64,000 nucleotides of DNA from Cellulomonas sp. PhB150 (GTDB lineage: Bacteria > Actinomycetota > Actinomycetes > Actinomycetales > Cellulomonadaceae): the NCBI RefSeq assembly GCF_003755175.1, contig NZ_RKHX01000001.1:186001-250000 (forward strand), given 5' to 3'. A model generated the notes under the pieces. That model did no database searches and was not told the origin of the DNA. It saw only the letters and a list, made by a program, of their open reading frames with translations. The position numbers were made by a program, and so were the translations under genes. This document shows, in pieces, positions 36,166-44,793 of this stretch. The number at the start of each line of letters is the position of its first letter. Within the stretch, counting starts at the first letter, position 1.

Positions 36166-36864
36166 ATGCCGACCGTCCTGCTCGTCCGTCATGGCCGCAC
36201 CACCGCGAACGCGCAGGGCATCCTGGCCGGCCGCACCGCCGGGGTCCGGCTGGACGACGTCGGCCGCCGACAGGCGGCGAAGGCGGCTGAGCGGATGGCC
36301 GGCGTGCCGCTCGTCGCCGTCGTGACGAGCCCGTTGGAGCGGTGCCGCCAGACTGCACGGATCCTCGTCGAACGGCAGGAGGCCGAGGTCACGACGAGCG
36401 TCGAGCGCGGCATCACCGAGTGCGACTACGGGCAGTGGCAGGGCCTCGCGCTGCGTGACCTCGCGCGCGAGCCGCTGTGGGAGGTCGTGCAGCGGCAGCC
36501 CTCGGCGGCGGTGTTCCCAGGCGGCGAGTCGATGGCGGCGATGCAGGCCAGGAGCGTGGAGGCGATCCGGCGGCACGACGCCCGCGTCCTGGACGAGCAC
36601 GGAGCAGGCGCAGTGTGGGTTGCGGTCGCGCACGGCGACATCATCAAGTCGATCCTCGCGGACGCGCTCGGGATGCATCTCGACCTGTTCCAGCGGATCG
36701 CCGTCGGGCCGGCGTCCGTGTCGGTGATCCGGTACGGGAAGCACCGGCCGGAGGTCGTCGCCACGAACACGGACTCCGGCGACCTGTCGTGGTTGCGCGC
36801 TGCCCCGGTGGCAGACGACGCACCCGTCGGCGGTGGTTCCGGACCCGAGCAGCCCACCTCCTGA
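36166..36864 (+). CDS. histidine phosphatase superfamily protein (MSMEG_4193-like)
   Basis: A 232-residue phosphoglycerate-mutase-like phosphatase. The phosphohistidine motif is LLVRHGRTTAN at the N terminus (His9), and the second catalytic histidine lies in VAHGDIIKSIL near residue 147. ECDYGQWQG and PGGESM are also family features. The substrate is unknown. It is the first of three genes (phosphatase, DUF3090, SCO1664-type) kept together across actinobacteria, often near mycothiol synthesis genes; that link is known synteny, not seen here. The message appears leaderless. Confidence 0.87.
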   Translation: MPTVLLVRHGRTTANAQGILAGRTAGVRLDDVGRRQAAKAAERMAGVPLVAVVTSPLERCRQTARILVERQEAEVTTSVERGITECDYGQWQGLALRDLAREPLWEVVQRQPSAAVFPGGESMAAMQARSVEAIRRHDARVLDEHGAGAVWVAVAHGDIIKSILADALGMHLDLFQRIAVGPASVSVIRYGKHRPEVVATNTDSGDLSWLRAAPVADDAPVGGGSGPEQPTS

Positions 36865-36883
36865 CGGACGTCGCGCGCGCTCG

Positions 36884-36889
36884 TAGAGT
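36884..36889 (+). promoter_or_regulatory. -10 hexamer of the DUF3090 gene
   Basis: TAGAGT, 6 bases, then the ATG at 36896, within the 31-base gap after the phosphatase gene. It suggests a separate leaderless start for the last two genes of the trio. Confidence 0.4.
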
Positions 36890-36895
36890 GGGGGC

Positions 36896-37444
36896 ATGCC
36901 CACTCTCGTGCACGAGTTCGACTGGCCGGACCGCGTCGTCGTCGGCACCGTCGGCCGCCCGGGGTCGCGTGCCTTCTACCTGCAGGCGCGGACCGGGAGC
37001 CGCACCGCGAGCGTCGCGCTGGAGAAGGAGCAGTCCGCGGTCCTGGCCGAGACGCTCGACCGGCTCCTCGACGAGCTCATGGCCGAGCCCGACAACCGGT
37101 GGAGCATCCCCGCGGAGGCGCCGGCCGAGCTCATCGACGACGAGCCGCTGGACCAGCCGGTCGAGCAGGACTTCCGGACGGGGTCGATGAGGCTCAACTG
37201 GGACCCGCGCACGGCGCAGGTCGTGGTCGAGGCCTACCCCGTCGTCGAGGGCGCCGAGGACGACGACGAGCCGGACGACGCCGAGCCCACCGAGCTGCTG
37301 CGGATCCGGATGCCCGTCGGCACGGCACGGGCGTTCGTCGCGCGCACCCGCGCCGTCGTCCGCTCCGGCCGGCCCGCCTGCCCGCTGTGCGGGGCGCCCG
37401 TCGACGACGACCAGCACGTCTGCGCCGCGCCGGACGCTCCGTGA
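36896..37444 (+). CDS. DUF3090 family protein
   Basis: A 182-residue protein with the DUF3090 opening PTLVHEFDWPDRVVVGTVG and a C-terminal CPLCGAPVDDDQHVC zinc-ribbon-like pair of Cys-x2-Cys/His-x-Cys residues (about residues 161-175). FYLQARTG and RLNWDPRTAQVVVEA fit the family. Function is unknown. It overlaps the following kinase-like gene by 4 bases (GTGA), and co-occurrence with it in actinobacteria suggests a shared pathway. Confidence 0.87.
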   Translation: MPTLVHEFDWPDRVVVGTVGRPGSRAFYLQARTGSRTASVALEKEQSAVLAETLDRLLDELMAEPDNRWSIPAEAPAELIDDEPLDQPVEQDFRTGSMRLNWDPRTAQVVVEAYPVVEGAEDDDEPDDAEPTELLRIRMPVGTARAFVARTRAVVRSGRPACPLCGAPVDDDQHVCAAPDAP

Positions 37445-38214
37445 CCGCTGCGCACGTCGACCTCGAGACGGGTGAGCTCACGGTCGTCGGGCGCATCCGG
37501 GTCGCGTCCAACGCGACGTTCCGCGCCACGATCGGCGAGGTCGACGTGGTCTACAAGCCGGTCGCGGGGGAGAAGCCGCTCTGGGACTTCCCGGACGGGA
37601 CCCTGGCGGGCCGCGAGGTCGCGGCGTACCTCGTCTCCGAGTCCCTCGGGTGGGGCATCGTGCCTCCCACCTGGCTGCGCGGCGGGCCCCTGGGCGAGGG
37701 CATGGTGCAGCTGTGGCAGGACGAGGACCCGGCGCAGGACCCGGTCGACGTCGTCCCGACCAGCGCGGTGCCGGCCGGCGGGTGGCGTCCGGTCTTCCAG
37801 GGCGTCGACGGCGACGACCAGCCGGTGACCCTGGGGCACGAGGACTCGCGCGCGCTGCGCCGGATCGCGGTGCTCGACGCGGTGATCAACAACGCCGACC
37901 GCAAGGGCGGCCACGTCCTGCCGCTGGCGGACGGGCGGCGGCTCGGGATCGACCACGGCGTCGCCTTCCACGTCGAGCCGAAGCTCCGGACGGTGCTGTG
38001 GGGCTGGTTGGGCGAGCCGCTGGACGACGACGAGCTCGCGGGGGTCGCCCGCGTGCGGGCCGACCTCGACGGCGACCTCGCTGACCGGCTGCGCGCGCTG
38101 CTCACCGACCTGGAGATCGCCGCGCTGGCAGGGCGCTGCGAGCGGTTGCTGCGCACCGCGGTGTTCCCGGCGCACGAGAGCGACATGCCCGCCGTCCCCT
38201 GGCCCCTCTTCTAG
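37441..38214 (+). CDS. SCO1664 family protein (PI3/4-kinase-like fold)
   Basis: A 257-residue protein related to the phosphatidylinositol 3/4-kinase-like superfamily. It has a lysine in VVYKPVAGE (about residue 40) that could bind ATP, the catalytic-loop-like NNADRKGGH (about residue 150) and a metal-binding IDHGVAFH (about residue 172). The substrate is not known. GTG start overlapping DUF3090. Its TAG stop and the stop of the convergent VWA gene share the same CTAG at 38211-38214. Confidence 0.85.
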   Translation: MTAAHVDLETGELTVVGRIRVASNATFRATIGEVDVVYKPVAGEKPLWDFPDGTLAGREVAAYLVSESLGWGIVPPTWLRGGPLGEGMVQLWQDEDPAQDPVDVVPTSAVPAGGWRPVFQGVDGDDQPVTLGHEDSRALRRIAVLDAVINNADRKGGHVLPLADGRRLGIDHGVAFHVEPKLRTVLWGWLGEPLDDDELAGVARVRADLDGDLADRLRALLTDLEIAALAGRCERLLRTAVFPAHESDMPAVPWPLF

Positions 38215-40229
38215 CCGAACGGGTCCTCGTCGCGACCCCAGCCACCGAACGCGCCGTTGCGACGCGAGTCCAGGTAGGAGCCGATGACGGCCGCGCTGAG
38301 GTCGTCGGTGTCCGTCGCGACGACCGTGCCGCCGACCCGGCGCGCCATGCCGTCGACGAACCTGGCCAGCCCCGGGTCGTCGCCCAAGCGGAAGAAGGTG
38401 GTGCGGGCGCCCAGGCGCATGGAGGCGTCGAGCTCGCGCACCGAGATCGCGATCGTCGCCGGGGCCGGCGGGTAGTCGAAGAACACCTCACCGTCGGCCT
38501 CCAGGTGGGAGGTCGGCTCGCCGTCGGTGACGATCAGGAGCACCGGCTGGGCGTTGGGGTGCTTGCGGAAGTGCCGGTTGGCCAGCAGCAGCGCGTGGTG
38601 CAGGTTCGTGCCCTTCTCCCACTTGGCGTCGAGGCCGACGAGCTCCTCGATGGGCATCACCGACGCCGAGCGGCCGAACCCGATGAGCTGCAGGTCGTCG
38701 CCCCGGAACCGGCTGGTGATCAGGGTGTGCAGCGCCAGCGTGGTGCGCTTCATCGGCACCCAGCGGCCTTCCATCGCCATCGAGAAGGACGTGTCGACGA
38801 GGAGCGCGACGCAGGCCTGCGTGCGCGCCTCGGTCTCCTGCACCTCGACGTCGCCGATCTCGACCCGGACGCTGCCGTTGCCCTGCCTGCCCGTGCGGAC
38901 GAGGGCGTTCGTCAGGGTCCGCGTGACGTCCCACGGCTCGGTGTCGCCGAACTCCCACTCCCGGGTCGCGCCGGACAGCTCGCCCGCCGCGCCGGCCCGG
39001 CGCACCTCGTGCCCACCCGTGCGGCCGGACATGGTCTCGGCGACGGCGCGCAGGATCTCCTTGCCGAGCTGGCGCATCGCCTTGGGGGTCAGCGCAAGGC
39101 GCCCGTCGTCGCCGCGGCGGATCGCGCCGGACCGCTTGAGCTCGCGCTCGAGGCGCTGCAGGGTGCGTGCGTCGACGACGGCGTCGGGGCCGAGCTGACG
39201 CGCGAGCTGGTCGAGGTCCAGGTCGTCGAGCTGTGAGCCCTGGTAGGACTGCGCGAGCTGCTCGGCGAGCTCGTCGAGGTCGGCCAGGTCCTGGAAGACC
39301 CCCGTGCCGTCACCGAGGCCGAGCCCGTTCTGGCCGTTCATGCGCTCCGCCCCGGCCCAGTCCTCGCCGGGGCGCAGGGAACGCAGGTTGTCGTCCATCT
39401 GCGCGAGGGCGTCCATGAGGTCCGGAGAGCCGAACGCTTGCTGTGCGAGGGCGTCCAGCTCGCGGCGCTGGTCGGCGGTCATCGAGTTGCGCATCCGCTG
39501 GGCGGCCGCGGCGCGCTGCGCCAGCGAGTCGAGCAGCTCGTCGATCGTCTGCGGCTGCTCGGGGAAGTAGTCGCCGTGCTGGCTCATGAAGTCGTCGAAC
39601 TGCTGCTGGGTGTCCTCGCCTCGGCGGTGCGCGTCGAGGAGCTCGTTGAGGTCGCCCAGCATCTGCCGCAGTGCGGCACGATCCTCGTCGGTCGCCTCGG
39701 ACAGCGCCTGCTTCATCCCGGCGAACCGCTGGTCGAGCATCTCTCGGCCCAGGAGGTCCTTGATCTTCTCGAACTCCTGCCGTGCCTCGCCGCTCCGCCA
39801 GGCGTACTCGTTGAGCTCGCTCACGGCCGCCGCCGGCGACGCCGGGAGGTTGTCGAGCTGCATCTGGGCGAGCGCCCGGTCGCCCTCGTCCATCTCGACG
39901 TCCCGCGCGAGCTGCTTGCGCTCCGCCAGCACGGCCCGGTCCAGCAGCTCCTTGACCTCGCGGAGGGTGCCGTCGAGGTTGTTGCGGCTGGTCAGCTCGC
40001 GGCGACGTTCCGCAACCCGGCGCGCGAGCTCGTCGAGCCCCGGACGGTCGGCGCCGCCCCGGCGCAAGTACTCGCGCAGCGCCGCCTCCGCCGACGAGCC
40101 CGCCATGACGTCCTCGCCGATGGCTGCGAGCGCCTCGGTCAGGTCGAGCGGTGGAGCCAGTGGGTCGGGGCCGTCCACGTACGCGGTGTACCGCGCTGGG
40201 CCGGTGAGCCGCCGGTTGGCCCTAGCCAT
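38211..40229 (-). CDS. VWA-domain protein, partner of an AAA ATPase
   Basis: A 672-residue protein. Residues about 60-470 are helical and charged, with Gln/Asp-rich segments. The C-terminal von Willebrand factor A domain (about 470-650) has an intact metal-binding MIDAS site: D479-T-S481-F-S483, Thr541 in KGTNLHH and Asp569 in TDGEPT. ATPase plus VWA-protein pairs of the MoxR/magnesium-chelatase type insert metals or remodel protein complexes; the target is unknown. No membrane segment was seen. The ATG lies 8 bases inside the ATPase gene, so the two proteins are made together. Confidence 0.88.
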   Translation of the reverse strand: MARANRRLTGPARYTAYVDGPDPLAPPLDLTEALAAIGEDVMAGSSAEAALREYLRRGGADRPGLDELARRVAERRRELTSRNNLDGTLREVKELLDRAVLAERKQLARDVEMDEGDRALAQMQLDNLPASPAAAVSELNEYAWRSGEARQEFEKIKDLLGREMLDQRFAGMKQALSEATDEDRAALRQMLGDLNELLDAHRRGEDTQQQFDDFMSQHGDYFPEQPQTIDELLDSLAQRAAAAQRMRNSMTADQRRELDALAQQAFGSPDLMDALAQMDDNLRSLRPGEDWAGAERMNGQNGLGLGDGTGVFQDLADLDELAEQLAQSYQGSQLDDLDLDQLARQLGPDAVVDARTLQRLERELKRSGAIRRGDDGRLALTPKAMRQLGKEILRAVAETMSGRTGGHEVRRAGAAGELSGATREWEFGDTEPWDVTRTLTNALVRTGRQGNGSVRVEIGDVEVQETEARTQACVALLVDTSFSMAMEGRWVPMKRTTLALHTLITSRFRGDDLQLIGFGRSASVMPIEELVGLDAKWEKGTNLHHALLLANRHFRKHPNAQPVLLIVTDGEPTSHLEADGEVFFDYPPAPATIAISVRELDASMRLGARTTFFRLGDDPGLARFVDGMARRVGGTVVATDTDDLSAAVIGSYLDSRRNGAFGGWGRDEDPFG

Positions 40230-41607
40230 AGATGATCTCGCCGTCCCCGGTCTCCTTGCTGAGCCGCCGCGAGAGGTACAGGCCCTCGAGGGCGAGCTCG
40301 ATCGCGCTGGCGCGCTGGCCGTCGTTCGTCGCCCCGAGTCGCTCGCCGATCTCGTCGTACAGCTCGGACTCCCCGAGCGACGGCAGGGCACCCAGGAGGT
40401 CGCGGGCGACGACCTGCTCGCCGGTGCTCACCATCGCGCCACGCTGGATCGCGTCCACCAGCAGCCCCAGGTCGAGCCCGCCGAGGTGCGCCCGGACCGT
40501 CTCGGCCGTCGCCATGCGCAGCAGGTGGTCGAGGATCTCGTCCTCGCGGCCGTCCTCGCCTGCCTCGAACTCCACCTTGCCGGCCAGCACGTCGACGGCG
40601 GCCTCCAGGTCGACCGGCCGGGCCACAGCCTCCGGCTCGCCCTGCCGTGCGGCGCGGTGGAGCGCTGCCGCCGCGACCGTCTCGGCACCGGCGATCGTGA
40701 ATCGTGCGCTCACGCCGCTGCGCTGGTCGACGGCGCTGGACTCGCGCAGCGACCGCGTGAAGCGCGCGAGGATCTCGACGAGGTGGTCCGGCACGTCCGC
40801 GACCAGCGTGGCCTCCTGCCTCACCACCGCGATCTCGTCGGCCAGGGCGATCGGGTAGTGCGTGCGGATCTCGGCGCCGAACCGGTCCTTGAGCGGCGTG
40901 ATGATCCGGCCGCGGTTGGTGTAGTCCTCGGGATTCGCACTCGCCACGACGAGCACGTCCAGCGGCAGACGCAGGACGTACCCGCGGATCTGGATGTCGC
41001 GCTCCTCCATCACGTTGAGCAGCGAGACCTGGATCCGCTCGGCGAGGTCGGGCAGCTCGTTGATGGCGACGAGGCCGCGATGGCTGCGCGGGATCAGGCC
41101 GAAGTGGATCGTCTCCGGGTCCCCGAGCGCCCGCCCCTCGGCGACCTTCATCGGGTCGACGTCGCCGATGAGGTCCGCGACGCTCGTGTCCGGCGTCGCG
41201 AGCTTCTCGACGTAGCGCTCCTCGCGGTGGCGCCAGACGACCGGCAGGTCGTCGCCGAGCTCGGCCGCGCGGCGGATGCTCGCCGACGTGATCGGCTCGT
41301 ACGGGTGCTCGCCGATCTCCGAGCCCTCGATGACCGGGGACCACTCGTCCAGCAGGCCCACGAGGGTCCGCAGGATGCGGGTCTTGCCCTGCCCGCGTTC
41401 GCCGAGGAGCACGATGTCGTGGCCCGCGAGCAGGGCCCGCTCGAGCTGCGGGATCACGGTCGACTCGAAGCCGTGGATGCCCGGCCACGGGTCGCGCCCC
41501 TCGCGGAGGGCGGCCAGGAGGTTGTCGCGGATCTCGGTGCGGACCGTGGTGTGCAGGTGGCCCGAGGCCCGGAGCTGGCCGACGGTTGCCACGTCAGGGT
41601 GCGTCAT
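40222..41607 (-). CDS. AAA+ ATPase of the MoxR / Mg-chelatase type
   Basis: A 461-residue ATPase with Walker A GERGQGKTR (residues 69-77), a Walker B/sensor region (LVAINELPDL) and the sensor 1 segment VVASANPEDYTNRG, followed by an arginine-finger candidate in PLKDRFGAEI. The order and spacing resemble the ChlI/BchI-type helix-2-insert clade. It is the presumed motor for the VWA protein encoded just downstream, which it overlaps by 8 bases. A TAGTGT hexamer lies 7 bases before the ATG, so the operon is probably leaderless. Confidence 0.88.
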   Translation of the reverse strand: MTHPDVATVGQLRASGHLHTTVRTEIRDNLLAALREGRDPWPGIHGFESTVIPQLERALLAGHDIVLLGERGQGKTRILRTLVGLLDEWSPVIEGSEIGEHPYEPITSASIRRAAELGDDLPVVWRHREERYVEKLATPDTSVADLIGDVDPMKVAEGRALGDPETIHFGLIPRSHRGLVAINELPDLAERIQVSLLNVMEERDIQIRGYVLRLPLDVLVVASANPEDYTNRGRIITPLKDRFGAEIRTHYPIALADEIAVVRQEATLVADVPDHLVEILARFTRSLRESSAVDQRSGVSARFTIAGAETVAAAALHRAARQGEPEAVARPVDLEAAVDVLAGKVEFEAGEDGREDEILDHLLRMATAETVRAHLGGLDLGLLVDAIQRGAMVSTGEQVVARDLLGALPSLGESELYDEIGERLGATNDGQRASAIELALEGLYLSRRLSKETGDGEIIYG

Positions 41608-41614
41608 TCTTCCG

Positions 41615-41620
41615 ACACTA
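41615..41620 (-). promoter_or_regulatory. -10 hexamer of the ATPase-VWA operon
   Basis: TAGTGT on the minus strand, 7 bases before the ATG at 41607. Confidence 0.45.
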
Positions 41621-41676
41621 ACCCCGCGTGGGCGAACGCGACCGGCGGGCGGTCGGGTCGAGCGCAGCGCCGCGAC

Positions 41677-42159
41677 CTACTTGTTCTTCTTCGGCTTGGG
41701 TGGGTGCTTCGGCCCCTTGCCGTTGTCGTGCCCCTTGCCCTTGGTGCTGCTCGGGGGCGCGGCCGGCTCCTTCGTCGTCGAGGTCGGGGGAGCGACCGTC
41801 GGCGTCGCGGTTGCGGTTGCCTTCGCCGTGGCGGCTGCCGCCTCCGCCTTCTCTGCTGCAGCCGCGCGGTCCTGCACGTCCTCCGCCTCGGCGGCCACCC
41901 GGTCGAGTGCCGCGTCGACCTCGCGGTAGCGCGCCGTCGAGATCTCGCCCGCGTCGAGGGCGGCGTCCAGGTCAGCGCGGGTGGCTGCGACCCCGGAGTC
42001 GACGGCGTCCCACTTCCCGCCAGCGGCAGCGGTGGTCACGGAGAGGACGTCCGCCTGGAGCGACCGGGCAGTCTCCGCCGTGAGATCGGTCGGGCTGCCG
42101 CAGGCGCCGAGCGTCAGAGCCAGGGTGCAGGCCACGCCCAGCCTCGCAGCGCGCCTCAT
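41677..42159 (-). CDS. lipoprotein, kinase-coupled
   Basis: A 160-residue secreted lipoprotein. The signal peptide (residues 1-19) ends in the lipobox LGAC, so Cys20 would be lipidated and anchor the protein outside the membrane. A helical domain (about 25-100) follows, rich in alanine, aspartate and glutamate, and then a Thr/Pro/Lys-rich tail with a basic end (KGKGHDNGKGPKHPPKPKK) that could contact the cell wall. No family recognised. Its ATG overlaps the kinase stop by 4 bases, which suggests it is the kinase's extracellular sensor, ligand or target. Confidence 0.8.
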   Translation of the reverse strand: MRRAARLGVACTLALTLGACGSPTDLTAETARSLQADVLSVTTAAAGGKWDAVDSGVAATRADLDAALDAGEISTARYREVDAALDRVAAEAEDVQDRAAAAEKAEAAAATAKATATATPTVAPPTSTTKEPAAPPSSTKGKGHDNGKGPKHPPKPKKNK

Positions 42160-43283
42160 GGGGTCACGCTCGCCTGCAGCGCGGTGAGGGCGCTTCCCAG
42201 ATTGCCCCCGACGGCTGGGTACGTCGGTCCGGGCTGCGGCGCAGCGCCGCCGCCGCTGGCAGCCTGCACCGCGAGGATCGAACCGCCGACCACGAGAGCC
42301 CCAGCGACGGCTGCCGCGACCCCGCGGGCACGCGTGGATCTCCGCGGCGCGGGCTTGTCGCTGACGGCGGGAGACACCCGGGTGCGGGGGAGCGACAACA
42401 CCTCGGTGACTGCTGCGGTCGCGCCGGGGTCGCGGAGCATCCGGTCGAGCACCTGGGCGACGTCTCCCGCGGTGGGGCGCTCGTCGGGCTCGCGGGCCGT
42501 CATCTGCGAGAGCAGGCTCGCGAGCTCGGGTGGGAGGTCCCCGGGGATCGTGGGGCACGACGTCAGGCGCGCGGCTGCTGACTCCGCGAGGGTGCCCGAG
42601 AAGACCGAGTGCCCCGTGAGGCACTCGACGAGCACCAGCCCGAGCGAGTAGATGTCGGTGGACGGCCCGAGGGCGCTGCCCGTGACCTGCTCCGGGCTGA
42701 GGTAGCGCACCGTCCCGAGCGTCACGCCCGTCATCGTCAGCCGCGTGGCGTCCGAGAGCCGTGCGATGCCGAAGTCGGCGACCTTCACCGGGGCGTCGGT
42801 GGTGTGCGTGGACAGCAGGATGTTGCCGGGCTTGATGTCGCGGTGCACGATCTGCTGCTCGTGGACGACCGCCAACGCCTCGGCCACCTGGTGCCCGAGG
42901 GCTGTCGTCTCTTCCACGGTCAGCGGTCCGGTACGGAGCCGCTCGGCGAGCGTGGGCCCGTCGACGAGCTCCATCACGAGGTAGACCTCTTCGAGCCCGT
43001 CGCCGTCGCGCGCGGAGCCCGCGTCGTAGAGCGTGACCAGGCCCGGATGGCTCAGCGCCGCCAGCACGTGGATCTCGGCTGAGTGACGCAGCAGCACGTC
43101 CTCGTCCTCGGCGACCGACGGGAACAGCTTGATGGCGACGTCTCGGTGCAGCACGAGGTCGTGTGCCCGGTGGACGGTGGCCATACCGCCACGCCCGATC
43201 ACCGCGTCGAGTCGGTAGCGCCCGGCGAGGACGCGTGTGCCATCGGCGGGAGCAGTGCTCGCATCGGTGGCTGCCTCGGACAT
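42156..43283 (-). CDS. transmembrane Ser/Thr protein kinase (PknB-like)
   Basis: A 375-residue eukaryotic-type kinase. The glycine loop GRGGMATV is at 30-37, the ATP lysine is Lys52 in VAIKLF, the catalytic loop HRDIKPGN has Asp149, and DFG lies at 170-172; an activation-loop TMTGVTLGTVRYLSPEQ follows. A single membrane helix lies near 323-345, leaving only about 30 residues outside, so there are no PASTA repeats. The likely sensor is the coupled lipoprotein. Candidate substrates in the window include YvcK, a known kinase target in mycobacteria. A TACCGT hexamer lies 8 bases before the ATG. Confidence 0.93.
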   Translation of the reverse strand: MSEAATDASTAPADGTRVLAGRYRLDAVIGRGGMATVHRAHDLVLHRDVAIKLFPSVAEDEDVLLRHSAEIHVLAALSHPGLVTLYDAGSARDGDGLEEVYLVMELVDGPTLAERLRTGPLTVEETTALGHQVAEALAVVHEQQIVHRDIKPGNILLSTHTTDAPVKVADFGIARLSDATRLTMTGVTLGTVRYLSPEQVTGSALGPSTDIYSLGLVLVECLTGHSVFSGTLAESAAARLTSCPTIPGDLPPELASLLSQMTAREPDERPTAGDVAQVLDRMLRDPGATAAVTEVLSLPRTRVSPAVSDKPAPRRSTRARGVAAAVAGALVVGGSILAVQAASGGGAAPQPGPTYPAVGGNLGSALTALQASVTP

Positions 43284-43343
43284 GTCTGCCGACGGTAGGC
43301 GGTGAGCACGCCGGACGCACGCTGGCGCCGGGTGATGCGTGGC

Positions 43344-44765
43344 TCAGGCGGCGCGTCGCTGGTACTCGACGGGTGCGTGCTTGGCCAGGAGCCGTTCGAA
43401 GGCGAGGTCGATGGCGGGCTGGTAGGTCTCGGGCTCGTGTGGTGGTGGTGCGGGTGTGGGTGGTGGGGGTGCGTGGGAGGCGTAGCGGTGGCCGGTGGGG
43501 GTGGTGGTGATGACGGTGTGCTGGTGGGTGTCGGGTGTGAGGGTCTGGGTCCAGCCGGGGGCTTGTTTGGTGTGGTTGCACGCTTCGCACAGGCCTTGGC
43601 TGTTCGTGGCGTCGGTGACGCCGCCGTCGGCGGCGGGGGTGATGTGGTCGATGTGGCGGATGGGTGCCCCGCAGTATGGGGTGCGGCAGATCCCCTGGTC
43701 GCGTAGCCGCAGGAAGGTGGCCAGCCCGTCGGGGTGGAAGCGTTGCTTGGTGCTCATCGCGACGAGCTGTCTGTGGGGGTCTGCGTACAGGCGCCGCAGC
43801 CAGGTCGCGTGGGTGTCGAGGCCGGCGGCGATGAGCTCGCGGGCGATCTGGGCGGGCACGGGTGCGGGGCCGGTGCCGGGGGTCTGGAGGTGGGCGGGGT
43901 CGTGGCCGGCGCCGAGCAGGGTGGTGTCGGACAGGACCAGGTTCACGGTCACCGGGATGTCGTCGGGGTCGGCCAGGCCGGTGATGCGCTGGATGAGGGT
44001 GTCGGCCATGATCTGCCCGTGCCCGCGCGGGTCGCCGCCACCGGTCGTGCGGGCCAGGTCCGCGGCGGTCTTGAGTGCGGCGAACGCGGCGATGCCGTGC
44101 TTCATCGGGACCAGCGCGGACAGGTAGCACATGGTGTCGGGGGCGGGGCGGATGCTCACGCGTCGTTCGCCTTCCGCGCGCCGTGCCCGGCGCACGACCG
44201 CGGAGGGGTCCAGGCGGGCGGCATGTCCACGGGCGAGGGCAGCCAGTGCCCGGGTCCCGACCCCGTCGAGGCTGGCGGGCCCGGCGCACAGCAGCCGGTC
44301 GACCTCGGCGCGGTCCTCGCGTTCGAGGCAGGCGGTCTCGGCGACCAGGATCATCGCCCGGTACTCCGAGAGCCGCCCGGCGCGCAGGGCCGCGAAGGTG
44401 TGCGGCATCTCGGCGGTCCAGACCTTCGCGGCGCCGAGCAGGACCGAGCCGCGGTGCGGGGACTCGCGCCGCGCCAGCCCGACCTGCGCGGCCACGCCCT
44501 GCCCGCGCCGACGGGCCGGGACCCCGGCGACCGCCTGCCGGTCCCGCTCGGCGGTGTCCAGCGCGACTGAGAGGGCCGCCTGGGCGGCGCACACGGTCGA
44601 CTTCAGCTCCTCCAGCGCGGCGATCAGCGACACGTCCTCGGGCGAGGAACCCGTGCCGAGAACGGCGGCGACCTGCTCCCGGAACGCCGCGACGCGATCC
44701 GCCGACAGGCACGCCACACCGCGCGCGTCAGCGCGAGCAGCGGGGTCCACGGGAGCGATCGTCAC
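43344..44765 (-). CDS. DUF222 / HNH endonuclease protein (13E12 type)
   Basis: A 473-residue protein: an N-terminal helical DUF222 domain (about 20-330) and a C-terminal HNH nuclease domain (about 355-415) with CRTPYCGAPIRHIDHITP and the later NSQGLCEACNHTK, which keep the metal and zinc-site histidines and cysteines. A Pro/Thr-rich linker follows. These genes occur in many copies in actinobacteria and relate to the mycobacterial REP13E12 repeat; they may be selfish homing elements or DNA-damage functions. The start is GTG at 44765, 6 bases after TAGGCT, next to a perfect LexA box. The 3' end is 60 bases from the kinase start. Confidence 0.88.
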   Translation of the reverse strand: MTIAPVDPAARADARGVACLSADRVAAFREQVAAVLGTGSSPEDVSLIAALEELKSTVCAAQAALSVALDTAERDRQAVAGVPARRRGQGVAAQVGLARRESPHRGSVLLGAAKVWTAEMPHTFAALRAGRLSEYRAMILVAETACLEREDRAEVDRLLCAGPASLDGVGTRALAALARGHAARLDPSAVVRRARRAEGERRVSIRPAPDTMCYLSALVPMKHGIAAFAALKTAADLARTTGGGDPRGHGQIMADTLIQRITGLADPDDIPVTVNLVLSDTTLLGAGHDPAHLQTPGTGPAPVPAQIARELIAAGLDTHATWLRRLYADPHRQLVAMSTKQRFHPDGLATFLRLRDQGICRTPYCGAPIRHIDHITPAADGGVTDATNSQGLCEACNHTKQAPGWTQTLTPDTHQHTVITTTPTGHRYASHAPPPPTPAPPPHEPETYQPAIDLAFERLLAKHAPVEYQRRAA

Positions 44766-44771
44766 CCCGCC

Positions 44772-44777
44772 AGCCTA
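44772..44777 (-). promoter_or_regulatory. -10 hexamer of the DUF222-HNH gene
   Basis: TAGGCT on the minus strand, 6 bases before the GTG. The LexA box starts at the very next base upstream. Confidence 0.6.
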
Positions 44778-44793
44778 TCGAACACACGTTCGA
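44778..44793 (-). promoter_or_regulatory. LexA (SOS) box, perfect consensus
   Basis: TCGAACACACGTTCGA fully matches TCGAAC-N4-GTTCGA. It occupies the spacer immediately upstream of the -10, where bound LexA would block RNA polymerase. SOS control of 13E12-type genes is known in mycobacteria. Confidence 0.85.

Noticed and set aside
43344..44765. DUF222-HNH gene as a complete insertion sequence
   Set aside because: No flanking inverted or direct repeats were recognised, so only the gene and its promoter are reported.
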